Below are positions 42,671 through 55,000 of a stretch of 64,000 nucleotides of DNA, piece after piece. This DNA comes from Eremophila alpestris peregrina. Lineage: Eukaryota; Chordata; Aves; Passeriformes; Alaudidae. The notes under the pieces were generated by a model. That model was not told the origin of the DNA, ran no database searches, and saw nothing but the letters and a program-made list of their open reading frames with translations. The translations under genes and the position numbers were made by a program. Numbering within the stretch: the first letter of the stretch is position 1; each line of letters starts with the position of its first letter. The DNA lies in assembly GCA_009792885.1 (NCBI GenBank), contig WMCF01000031.1, positions 2,147,437 to 2,211,436 on the forward strand, read 5' to 3'.

Positions 42671-45284
42671 AGTATGATCTTAATTGTGGATAGCTTCTTT
42701 CATGTTGTAAAGGAAACCTCCAGAATGCCCCAGAAGAGTAGGACACAGACAACCACAGCCAAGTTTACTTGGCAAAGCTGCAGTAGGGGGACCCAGGCTG
42801 AAATTGCAGAATATTACACATTAGCAGAACCCCCCTGCCTTTCTCCTTAGTCATGGCTGTCACTTTGCTGGTAGCACAATGGTCACGCTTAAACATCAAA
42901 CTTTGTGTCTCAGCACTGCCGTAACATTGTCTAGTATTAATCCAGGCAGTCATGTGCCATGTTTTATGTAATGATCCACACTTTCACACCACAGACACAC
43001 AGCCAGAAAAGGAAACACATTGATTTAGCACTCAGTAATCCTTGTTTAATCCCCAGTCCTTTGCTTTACATCACTAACATGGCTCCTGCAGTAGTCAGTG
43101 TTCTATCTTTGTTCTTGGCAGACTGAATTAAAGGAAAGATTTATTAATTTGTAAGTTGGCTTTGTAGATGCATCTTAAATATGCTAAAAACAAAAGCAGT
43201 CCAGAAGCCAGTATTGGCTTAACTATAAAAACCTGCTCTTTTAAACTCAAACCTTTTCAACAGTCCAAGTCAAGCTGCAGAGTAATTTTTTGGCTTGCTG
43301 CAGCAATTGCATTCTAAAGGACTAACTTTAACAAGTGTCTCATTGCATGCCCCCAGCTTACTTCCTTTTTCACTCACTACAACAAACACAATTAATCTCT
43401 TTCCTTGCTCATCTACACTAAGGACTGCTGTGCTTTATGGCTCATGTACTGATAAGAGAAAGGAGTTGTAACTAATGGATTCATTTGCAAATAATGTTAG
43501 AGGGTCAGAGATCACCATTCATTCCAGTGGTGATAAATATTCCATGTAATTGCTGCACAAATCTGGTGTTTGGGATTTATTTCTGTTACTTTACGAATGC
43601 CGGTTGCTTTCTTCCCTCTCATGGTGCAAAGATGATGATTCTTGGGAGGAAGCCTTGTGTAATAATTTAGCTGTCATCACCTTCACTCCTGAATCCTCTA
43701 GGCCAGGTACAGGCTAGCCCAGTTCCTTTCTGGCAGGTGAGATTTCAGAGTTAACTCCAGCACCTTAAGGTGGCTCTTTGCTCACAACCTTCTGCCAGCA
43801 AATCAGCGGAAACCCTGCTCATGGCACAATTGTACATTTTATATTTTTAAAATTAAAAAAAAATGTGAATTTCTTAGATGCAATCAGACATCTGTATTTT
43901 ACAGTTATAATCAGACAATTGTGTTTTATAGCCTGTACTAATACAGACTGTCTTTCCTGTTGGAAGCCATTTTTTGGGGAAGTCCAGGTTAGTTCCTTGG
44001 GCAAATAAACTGTTAGAAGACTGTAATTCACAACCAAACTATGGCATTTAGGCTCAACTCTAAATGAAACTAGTGTAGTTTGGCTGTTCATTTCAAAGAA
44101 ACTATAATGTGAAAGAAAAATCTGTTTACTGGGTGTTTAAAAAAATCAGTAGTGATATAAAGTGTTAATGAATTAATTGTATTGTGAAAAAGTATGGTAT
44201 GGATAGTGCTTTGGTTATGGGAAGTAAAGGATGGGTCTATTCCTGCAAGCAGCCCTGCAACCTGTGTCCTTCCTCGTGAAGCTGATGAAACTCTCACCTG
44301 TGTGTCTGAGATGTAGTTCATGTCCTCATTTTCAATTTGTACTTGCATCACTAAGTTTGTTTTTAAATCTACCTAATAGACAAACATAAATATTTAACTC
44401 CCAGCAAAAGGCAGTTAGATGTAAGCAGCCAGTAATCTTTAGAGTATCTTCCAAAAGACATTTGTAAATCTAAACATCCCTTATGAGTCTCCCTAATTAC
44501 TTCAGACACAGATGTTGACAGTAAATGGCAATTTTCAGAGAAAATATACTCAAGAATTCCTAACTTTCAGATCTGATCTAATCATGCTCTTAATAAGGCA
44601 TGGGGTATTAATCCTTCTTTCCAGAAGGGTGCCACTGTGCCAATACAATCAAAAATTGTTTCCTACACTAACCATTTGCCCAAAATGGATGAGCCCTGGA
44701 TTTCCTTTCCTGCTGGGTGAGCATTAAACCTACAGCTCAGTTCTGTGCAAACTGCCCAAGAGTGCAGGCTGCTGTCTGCTGCCATGGAGGAGGAATGCTG
44801 GCACCCTCTGGGCCACATGTGCTACTGTACCAGACACACAGGCAAAGGGAAATCTCTGTGCAAACTCCTAGGACAGGTCCCCAGACCACGTGCAACAATA
44901 CTTTCTCAATTTATTGACTTCATTGTTTCTTTATGTCAATTCTGACTTACTTTGAGAAAGGGGAAAAACAACAAAAGGTTTCTTCCAGCAGCAGGTTTGT
45001 GGAGAGTGACTGCATCTCATTCCACAAGGCTGAGGCTGGAGCTGCTTGTACAGTGGGGGCAGCTCCTCTTCTGTGTGGGAGGTGGATGATGGGTGGAGAT
45101 GTGCAACTCTGTCTGGTAGATGTAATGAACACCATCACCTCCCCTTGACTTGGGATCACTCAAAATCAGGCTTTAACTTTCAACTGCAATGTGATCCTCC
45201 ATGCAGCTACTGAATAGTCAAGAAGTAATCAAAGAAATGCATTATTTAAAGAGTCACCACACTCTAAAATGTGTAAGACCACGT

Positions 45285-45290
45285 TTTATT
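45285..45290 (-). terminator. Probable GNB1L poly(A) signal
   Basis: Read on the - strand this is AATAAA, followed by GT-rich sequence (GTGGTC, then GAGTGTGGTGAC), as expected of a cleavage site. It implies a 3' UTR of about 1.3 kb after the stop at 46627. A nearer variant, ATTAAA, occurs at about 46187-46192. Confidence 0.4.
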
Positions 45291-46626
45291 TAGAAAAGCC
45301 TGGCAACAGCATCCTGCTTCTGTGTTTTAATGTAAAGAACATCAGGCTGGGTGCTTAAGGCTTTCAGTCCAGGACTATTTTCTGTCTGCAAGGCACAGCT
45401 GGATAACAGGCCCACAACTTAATTTGCAAGTGTGTTTTTCCTGAAATAATTTCCAAAGTCTTTGATGTTGGTGTTCACTTTTGGTCACTTTTACTTTGAT
45501 TTCCACCTCTTTACAGAGCAGAAACAATTATTTCCAATAAAGTATCAACAGTGCACAGCCTGGACACAGTTGTCACTGCAGCTGGTGACCAAATCCAGCA
45601 GTACTCTGGCTCTCAGCACACTGGTGTGTGTCTAATAAGCTTCAGAAGAATGCAAATGCTTCTTTGTGAGTCAAACAAAAAAAAACTTTCATGAATGAAT
45701 TTCAGCTTCCATGACTGTAGAGATGACAAGTTAATGGAACCACTGGCACTGTGTGGATAAGGATTTCCCCATGCAATTCCCCTAAATGTAAATGGGAGTT
45801 GTGCAGCTGAATCCCAGACTTGCCACGCTGAAACTTACCCCTAACTCTCCAAGGAGAAGGGCGCTAATTGGATTGCCGAGTTTAAATCCTTCAGCTCATC
45901 AGTCTATGGAGAGGATTTAGCACTGGCTCTGTAAAAGGCTTTACATAGCTTTGCAGTGCAATTGCTGGGGAAGATTTTTTCCCTTTCTTTCTTGTGATTA
46001 ATTGTGAGGCTTGAGGTGACAGGAGACATAATGAAATTCATAAATGCCGAAGGCCATCCCTAGTCACATTCCTGGCTGTTGGTTTAAGTTAGAAACTGAC
46101 AGAAGTGTGAACAAATCAAGGGTGTTCTGATAGCCTTCCAGTTATGGGGAAGAAAAAGTAACTGACAGTGAGAAGCCACTGGAGGTGGTTTAATGGGTAT
46201 AAATTTTAAAGAAGGAGTGATGTTTCACACTGATTCAGATTCTTGGATACATAAATGACTTACAAACAGACATATTCTGCCCCCACTGCAGTTTGAGGGA
46301 TTCCAGTCCTTTTTCACAAAAGATATTGGCACAAGTTATGTCAGCAACCTGCCAAAGGAAAGGTGTTGCAAAACCCATAGCAGAACCCAAAGCAACTTTA
46401 GTCTTTGTTTGTGACTGGCCTTGTTCTGCTAGTTATGAATTAAAAATCCACTTTCCTCTATGGAAGACAAAACTTATAGCTTAAACAAACAGCATAAGAA
46501 TTAACCTGGGACTCTCACTTCAGCCTGGAGACAGATTCTACCACTTCCCCACGTGCACACTTGAATTGCAGTGCTAGGAATGGCTTCACTGGTGCTGTTT
46601 TCCTGATGCATAGCAGTGAGGATGTG

Positions 46627-46893
46627 TCACGTGTGAGCATATATGGACCAGACACTGATGCGCTGATCTTTGGAGCCAGCTGCCAGCAGTCTCTCCTGGG
46701 GGGTGCTGTGGTCTGAGAAGGATACACAGTGGACAGTCCCTGTGTGATAGTCCAGCACTGCTAAGGGTTTCAGCTTCTTCCAGCCAAAGATCCTGATGCG
46801 ATGGTCCCACCCTGCTGTTGCCAAAATCTTCTTGTCTGGACGGATGGTGATATCAGATATGCCAGCGTTGACAAGTTCATGTGTTTTGTAAAC
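46627..46893 (-). CDS. GNB1L: GNB1L terminal coding exon 6
   Basis: The acceptor, AACTTTTTCACAAAG, ends at 46894; stop TGA is at 46629-46627. Its 88 codons run VYKTHELVNAGISDITIRPD, KKILATAGWDHRIRIFGWKK and LKPLAVLDYHTGTVHCVSFS, ending RLLAAGSKDQRISVWSIYAHT. It holds the last WD blades; the segment DHSTPQERLL has a few residues more than the human protein. Confidence 0.96.
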   Translation of the reverse strand, partial: VYKTHELVNAGISDITIRPDKKILATAGWDHRIRIFGWKKLKPLAVLDYHTGTVHCVSFSDHSTPQERLLAAGSKDQRISVWSIYAHT

Positions 46894-49800
46894 CTTTGTG
46901 AAAAAGTTACAAATGAGCTCTAGTTATTCAAAACAGAAGAAAAAGGAATCTTTTGGTACTTTAGCAGGTGTTGTGCCCACCCAACACACCAGTGTCACAC
47001 AGGGAGCGTGGGGCTTTTCATCATGTGGTGGATGGTGCTTGGTGAGAACGACAGAGATAGAAAACATCTTAACTTGAGCCTCCAATCTCCAGAGCAATGT
47101 TCACAAAATAAACCCAACTCTTGTAAGCTTTTAGTTTTTTGCATTTAAAGCTATATATTTTTTGTATTTAAAGCTATATTATTCTGTCACAAGTGAAGCC
47201 CTGAATCAAGGTTTTGAGCACAGCTTTGCCCTTCTCTTCCAGCTACTCTTGTATGAGCTGCAATGCTCAGAGCTAAAGCCATGCATTTTCCCTGCTTCTG
47301 CAATACTCCCAGGCTGAGACCTTTCTGAACTGGTGTTTAAGCTACCTGCTACTCACTTCTACTACTGTGGCCCCTCACAAAACCCCCAATAAGCTGTTGT
47401 AGCATTTACCTCAGTCTTGAGAAAGGAATGCTTCCAGGAATTGGGTTACAGTGTCAGGAAATCTGCATTTCTAGTACTCCTTCCCAAGAGACTTCTATTT
47501 ACACCAAATCCGAGGAGGGGATTATGGCCAAGTTACTGATTTCAGTCTTGGAAGCCTTTTGTTACTGTTTGGAGACTACTGGGACACAGGTTTCAGAGGG
47601 GCACAATTAAATTGGGAGGCATTTGGCTTTCTGGACTTAGCCCCTGGAAAGAAAAGTTTTCACTTCACTGACACGTGTTTCTCTTGAAGCACAAAGCTCA
47701 AAGTGAAACACCTTTGCTGTTCTCACCTCAGATAACTTGTCTGAGTGAGCAATCTGCCTCTGAAACACATGCAGAGTATGCACACAGGGGTGTCTGTGTG
47801 TGTGTGTGTGTGTGTGTATTGGAACAGCTCAGCTTCTGTCACAATGGGGGAAACACCTTTGGCTTATAAAGCTGGCCCTGAACTGCTGTTATTTTTAAGT
47901 ATCATTAGAAACATTGCCACTGTCTCCTTAAGCCTGAGTCTGTAGCTATCCTGTACCAAAGCTTAATATCATCCAGTGCCTGCTTTAATTCACTGAGTGG
48001 AGTTTACTGTTTGTCTGAGGCAGGAAGGGATTGACAAGCACATGGCACCTGAAGAGCTTTCCTCCTGGAAGGACATTCCATGATGCACAGCTAGTACTGG
48101 GTTATAAAGACGTACTATTGCAGATAATTTTACCCTTTATACTGAAGGTAGACAACTCCAGAAATGTTGGTCAAGGTTGGTTTCAGATGCAGCGGAACAC
48201 ATCTTAGAACCTTACAGGCACCAAGCCATAAGCAGTTATTTTCCAGCTATATAAGAACTGCCCAGCTACCTAATCATACAGCAAGAGCTGTGCAGTTCAG
48301 TAAGACAAAAGGCTTCTTACATGCTCTGTACATTTTTCAAAGACGACCTGAAGAATGTGTGTACAATGAACTCAGAACAGAGGACAGCAAGTGATGTTCA
48401 AGCCTAATGAAAAATAGCAGGCTCTATGGGGGCCTCTTGGTGGGGCTGCTATGGTAAAACCTGTGCTTTTTGTTAGTAAATTTTTGTTAATATATATGCT
48501 CCAAACTCCCCAGGGTAGGTCTAATGCAGCATGGCCTCAGTGGAACTTTTGTTGGAGTAGATGTCCTGGCAAGGGAAGGATTTATTCCTTAGATCACCAG
48601 CCTGGCAAAAGTAGGATGGCTCTTACTGTGTAACTGAGATTATTAGCTAATGGCTATAACCAATCCTGGGCGTGGTGCTCCCATCATTAATGTCAATTAT
48701 GTGGGCAAGATCCATACAGCACAGTCAGTGGAGAAATGGCATGTCCTCAGCAAGCTCCAACTTGAAAAGGAAGCCTGTAATGGTGATGCCTGTTGGCTAT
48801 GGAACATGAGGGAACAGTGGGCATTTGTGCATGATCTGCAAATATGAGAGAGAGAGGAAAGCAACACAAAGGAGAAAACTTGCTCAAGGTGTATGAGCCA
48901 GGTGTAATCCTACTGCCAGGATTTGTGCCATCCCAGGACTTACTACAGTAAGTCACTAACTACAGCAGTCAAGTACCAACATAATTTACTAACCAGAAAA
49001 CCAGCTTGTAATTAAGAAAACAAAGAGGTGAAAACAGGTGAGCTGCTTTCAGCCAGTCACAGCCAAGGACACTTGCATCTACACCCAAAGCATGTCTTTA
49101 AGCCCTCTGCTTATTGGGAAAATAACCAAAATAGCAGCAGACTAAGCTTCAGCATTTGGGGGAAAAGCCTCAGCAACCAAACCAACAAAACTTACATTAC
49201 AGCTTACAGGACTTTTTCTCTTGTCACGTAAAAAGAAGCTTCTGTGGTTATCAGATTTCTTAGTTCTGCTTTGTTTATTCACCTGCAGAAGCTGTTTACC
49301 TCCTACATTCCACCACAAACATCATCACATAATTACACTATCTCATCCAAATCAGAAGGCTCATAACCAATCCTGCCATTTGCTGACAGTGATGATTTCA
49401 GCAACTTTCCTGTAGAAGACAATACAAACTTTCCCCATAGCAATAAACTCTGCAGTTACCTTCATCATCTATTCATTGACAGACTGGAACCCTGCCACTT
49501 AAAACAGAGCTGCAGTATCATCATTGCATCACTCCCTGTCCAACGGCAGATAGCTGTGCACCACAGTTACTTATTAAAACCTTTTAGAATAAAAATAATG
49601 TGCCACTGAGTGGCTTTCCAACGTCTACCATTACCTCAGGTACCTGGAATGTCAGGGAAAAAAAATCCCCATCTGGTTTATATTATTAATGCAATAGTGG
49701 AAAAAAAACTTAATCTATGTCCTTGACAATCTCTAGTGCTCATATGAAAGATGCATTTTTTAGGACATTCATGCTCTCATGAAGCACAGGAACATTGCTT

Positions 49801-52046
49801 GTAGCTTTTTACTTGGCATTTAAATTTCTTCTGAGGCAAGCTTCTATCTCTCAGTGTGAGGTGCTGAAGGTGTAGCTAATCTTACATCCCCTGGGAATGG
49901 GAATACCTTGTGAAAAACAATACTTGGAATATTTCAGGTGAACAACTGTTTCTCCTGCGAGTTGTACTTGTAGCCCTGCATACAGTTAACTCATAAGAGA
50001 AATGTGCTGTAAAGAACAATATTTTCTTTGACTTTAGGAAAAAAGTTTAGCTATAATTAATATGAAAGAACAGCTTTCTCTCCACCACCAGAGTATTTGA
50101 AAATTTAAGAAGCCTGTCATGATGTCAGGTTTCTGTCACCTTGACCTTAGAGAACAAGTTTCAGTACTGAGTTTCTTACTGGGATTGCTCATCTTCCTTC
50201 CACTTCCTGAGTTAAGGACACCTGCTGCAGGTGGTGACAAGCAGGGGGAGGGCAAACATGACCAAAAAACCAGCAAACCCAAACCATGACAACTGTGTAT
50301 CAGACACCTTCACTACTTGTTCAGAGTGTGGAGTGCCTCTTTCATGTTGTGTTGTATTGTGTATTAAGGTTCTGCTGTCCTCCAAACTTCACTGGGACAG
50401 GGTGTGTTTGCAGCACACACACTTAGTGCCCTGCCAGCCCAGAAATGCAGGTGCTGTGCTGATGCTTCACAGATTCCACACCTCTACAGTGTCCCCAAGG
50501 TGATCAGTCACCACTGGATGTTGCAGCATGTGCTTTTTCTTCCTGTAGCACCATTCAGAAAACAGCATTGACTTGCTGTACTACTTAAAAAAAAGTCTCC
50601 ATAAAAGCTGCAAGGTGGAACAGCAATTATTGTACTCCCATGAACTGGTGTATCCAGCAGATCTCTTCTCAAGGATGACATGGGCACACAGGGGCTGATT
50701 CAGGCCATCTCCATTGTTCATGGGACAACTGCCATTTTGAAAAGGTTAAAGTACCCAGCAGTGAAGAGGCTGTGCATAATGAGCCATTTTCATTTTCATG
50801 AGCCCTTTTGCACTTTATTTCCACACCTACATTTCCAGATCATACTTAACACCTTGGCACTGTAGGAACACTTGCTGAAGTTGTCTAGATGAAGGCAGTG
50901 TTTATGGCCATTCCTCAGCACAGCCTGAGCTGGGGATTACATGACCTCCTTCTAACCCAGCCATTCACAGTGCCACAGCTCAGACATTCACTGGGGCAGC
51001 CAATTGCTTGATTTTTGTGTCTCTGGCTTGGCCTTGTAGGTGCCAAAAGAAGCTGGGTGCCTAAACCTCAAATCTCCTTGGTGCTAGCTGGGCTACTCCT
51101 ACTCTTTCTGTTTGTGAAGTATTTAATGGAATACTTCTGTCTTTCCCAGAGTGGAAAGCTCACTACAGCCATTCAAGCAGAACCTTTGGAAAAGCAATCC
51201 TTTGTTTCTCATTTTTATAACTCATTTATAATGTTTAGGACATTCCAAGAGCTGGATACTACCAATATGATAAATGAAGATACAGAGGCAATGGCTTGAG
51301 TAATGCTAGGCCTGTGTGCCTGTTGCAACTTTGGTAAAACCAGAAACATGTGAGAGAGGGGTTTTTTCTTTTTTTTTAAATCCTCACCATCTTTTGCTAA
51401 GTCTAGTCCATAGCACAGACATTCTAACCAGTCTGTGATTAATTAGCTAGAGATCTGCAACAACTCCTCTTCATGACTAAATATTTTTTTAGTCTATCAA
51501 ACTGTTAGTGCAAAGTGGGATAAATGACACTAGAGGGCCAGTGATCCTGACCTGGAGGTTCTGTTGCTCATTGAGGCTCCAGATGCTGAGCACCTTTTCA
51601 GATGAGCCCGAGATCCCCTTGGCCTTCTCTGAGTCAAAGTCAAGGCTCATCACTGGCTCCTGGTGGCAAACGAGTCTGCTCAACACTTTTCCCATTGACA
51701 CATTCCAGAGGACAACTGATCCATCTTCATAGCCAGCCAGAAGCACAGGTTGTGAACCACAGCTGAGCTGATTAAGGAAAAATAAAATCGTGTGAGAAGT
51801 AAATAGTCTGTTAAGAAAATTACCACCCCTGTGGAGGTTTTAGTCCAAGCACCAAGAGAATAAATTAAAATGCTTACTGGTGTAGAAGTGAAAAAAAGTT
51901 TAGATATCTGAATGTCAAATTTTTATATTCCATCCACTTACAGAAAGCATTACCAGGTAATATGGACTCAGAGGTTTTATATCTACATACCAAATGCTAA
52001 ATTTTATGTATTATTATACATATTATACATATTAAACGTATACATG

Positions 52047-52088
<42 letters not shown>

Positions 52089-55000
52089 GGAAGAAAATTT
52101 CTCTCTGCAAATCCAAACTATTGCCCTCTGTAACACCTGAAAAGTGCTTGCCTGAAATTTTTAGGAGCTTGACTTCATGGTCTGAACTTTGTTTGCACTT
52201 CATAGAAAAATTCCCCAGAGCAGTGGAGTTCCTGTGAAGCCATGGAAGCCTGTGTGGGCACTGAGAAGTGCCATGCTCAGGGCCTCCAGTGGCACACTGC
52301 ACACAGGGAGTGCCTGCCCGAGCACCCCACAGTGCCTGAAGGTAAGCACTGAACCTCCCAGCAGGAACTGCTGCCTCAGTCACCAAGGGGTTAACGGGTG
52401 CCTGAGCCCCACTGTAACCAATTGAAAGCTATTTTGATTAATGATGTCACAGGCCAAAGGGCAGGGCACCCTGGGCAGACACCTAATTTATTTAAACCTC
52501 TGAAATAACTCAAAGAAGGGAACATTACTGGATTACATGTCACACTTAAGGAAAATATTCATCATTGCTCCAGCCAAAAGACTAATGATCCTATAAGCAG
52601 TACCTGGTTATGAGAGTGAAGATGCAAATCCCTAATGAAAAGCAACTAAAAAAACAGCATCTGTTAATGCCTGTTATTTCTTTAACAGGAGAAAAAATAC
52701 CAGAATAGACAATGGGATTATTGCCACCTCATGTAGGCACATCTAAGAAATGTATCCAACAGGGTATTCAGAACTTTACAAACACTGTCTGCTCCTACAG
52801 GGTTTGTTTGCTCAGTATTCAATAAAGGTAAAGGGCATAAAGAATTAATTTTTACCAGTATCACGTTATTGAATTAGGTCAAACTCACTAGCTGTCAATG
52901 CCATAATACAAACCTGCAGTGGCCAAAGGCTCACTGCCTCTACTAATGGTCCAGACTATTCTCCACTGGTTATTTGGTGTTCTGGGGGAGTTAAACTAAT
53001 GAGATGGGTGATCTGAGTCACACAACTGCCAAGTACCAGCCTCATGTGCTTCCTAGGCCTTACTCAGCCTAGAAGAGTGTTTGAGGAATAGAGCTCACTG
53101 AGCAGGGAACAACATTGCTCCTTAAAAGAAGGAAACCAAGGGGAAATCCTTGTAAATGGAGGAAATCCCCTATATCATCCTTCTGAATGGGTCTGTCCAC
53201 ACCTGGGATCTTGGAGGAACCTCCTTCCTTCCTTTTATCCTTTAAAAGGATTTAGAAAAGTCCTTTTTCCTTTGAAAAGGTAGGGAGCATGCTCTGGCTA
53301 GAATGGACCACAATGGCCCAGGTTTCTCACAGTGCCCAGAATTATGAACAATTTTTCTGTCGAAATTTTGATTTGCTAAAATAATATAAATCAGAGCAAT
53401 GAATACATTGATTCATACATTGAGTAAGGTACATGTGAATGAATGTTAACTCATCAGGTATTTTGAATGAAGAATATCTGGTTTTTGATACCAGGTATCA
53501 AAAAAGTTTTTAAAAAATGTGAATAAAATGAGCATTCCAGATTTTATTAGTATTAAATAAAGGGTAAAATCTTCAAAGCAAAACGAAGTATTTCATAGGT
53601 ACTTTCAAGTTTAAAGAAAGCTCCAGTTAAAGCATGAAAAACTCCCACAATTACTTTGTGCTGCTCTTCTGTGAGCACAAGGCTCCTCAGAGCTGGGGTT
53701 TCAGAAGCTGTAGCTGTCATCAGGCAGTGAAACACGTCAGCTCCTCTCCCTGCTCCCAGCAGGATGGTGGCTTCCACAGGAGCTCCTCACCCTTATGCAG
53801 ATGGCAGAGGCAGGTGAGTGCTCAGCATTCTGGCAATGCCAAGCAAAACCCTTTCTTTTTTTGTGCTGTGGGTATTGCACTTTAGATTTGTAAAACAGTA
53901 ATTTTCAAGTGAGATCTAAGATTGGTGTGTTTTAAATCCCGAGTACTGTTTCCTATGAAATGTAGGTCTCCCACACTACTTTTTCCTGACTTCCTAACCA
54001 TATGAAGTGTAATATTTCAATGGGTACATGAACTAAAACAATAAAAGTTATTGAAAGATCAATGGAGCTCTTGGTCTGAGCCTGGACTCACCAAGCAGTG
54101 CTTCACAACAGCCTATTTATTTCAATTCCCAATAACAGACACTGCTGGAGAGGTCTCACCATTCATGTTCTGTTTCAGTAGAAAAATTAAATTATAAATC
54201 ATTGCTCTTCCTAAGCAGAACATTTTGTTGTTGCATTTGGATAACTGTCAAGGAAGGAAGAAAAGGTGATCTGCTGTCAACTCAACAGGAATAATTGCAA
54301 TAGTTTATATAAAGTAATAACTTGGCATTTCCAGTTTAGACATGTATTATTCTTGTTGAATTATTTTGTTTGCACCATTATGCAATATGATGCCTTCCCC
54401 AAGGAGTGCAAAAAATTTAAGGGAAGACTATCCTTACTCCTACAAATCCTACTCCACCCAATTAGTAATAGCAGGAAGGTGTGAAACCAAAGGGACAATG
54501 TATTTAAGAACATGAATCTTCAAAAGAAAGTGAATTAACTAATATCTTTAAGGACAAACCTAGAAAAATAAGGAGGGGAGTGCTCCAAAGAACAAAATAA
54601 ATAGCTGGAAGCTTTTCAACTGCTTAGGAGAAGCCAGTGAGTCTTAGTGTGCAAGCCTAACCTCACTTGCCTTCAGCTCTCTAGTAAAGTTTCTCATTCC
54701 TGCTGCTGCTGGGGAGGTTTGTTGTTTCCCTGAACTGCAGGAAAACACAGTGGTACCTGGCTGCAGCCCCCAAACTCTCACTGGACAGCCAGCCCAAGCA
54801 CTCTTCCTTCAGACCTTTTTGGGGCTCTCCCTGTCAGCTTCTGTTTCAACTTGTTAATTTACTGTGCCATAAGCAACATCAAATAGTCTCTTAGGCAACC
54901 CCTGAGTGCTGGGCTGAGAGTGCTCATCTCCTGGGTATGTGTGTATTGCCCAACACAGCTGTGTACAAAGAAATCCTGGAGGGCCTCTGTTCAGGAAGGG

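Larger units (their letters stand above)
35182..45284. other. Spacer between the convergent TBX1 and GNB1L genes
   Basis: No coding exon is supported on either strand. The sequence is mostly AT-rich and CpG-poor. It holds a decamer repeat (36843-36882), an orphan CpG-rich cluster (39228-39450) and a run of 27 C (42644-42670). Distal 3' UTR of TBX1 may extend into the left part if AATAAA at 37715 is used. No dispersed repeat was recognised. Confidence 0.55.
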
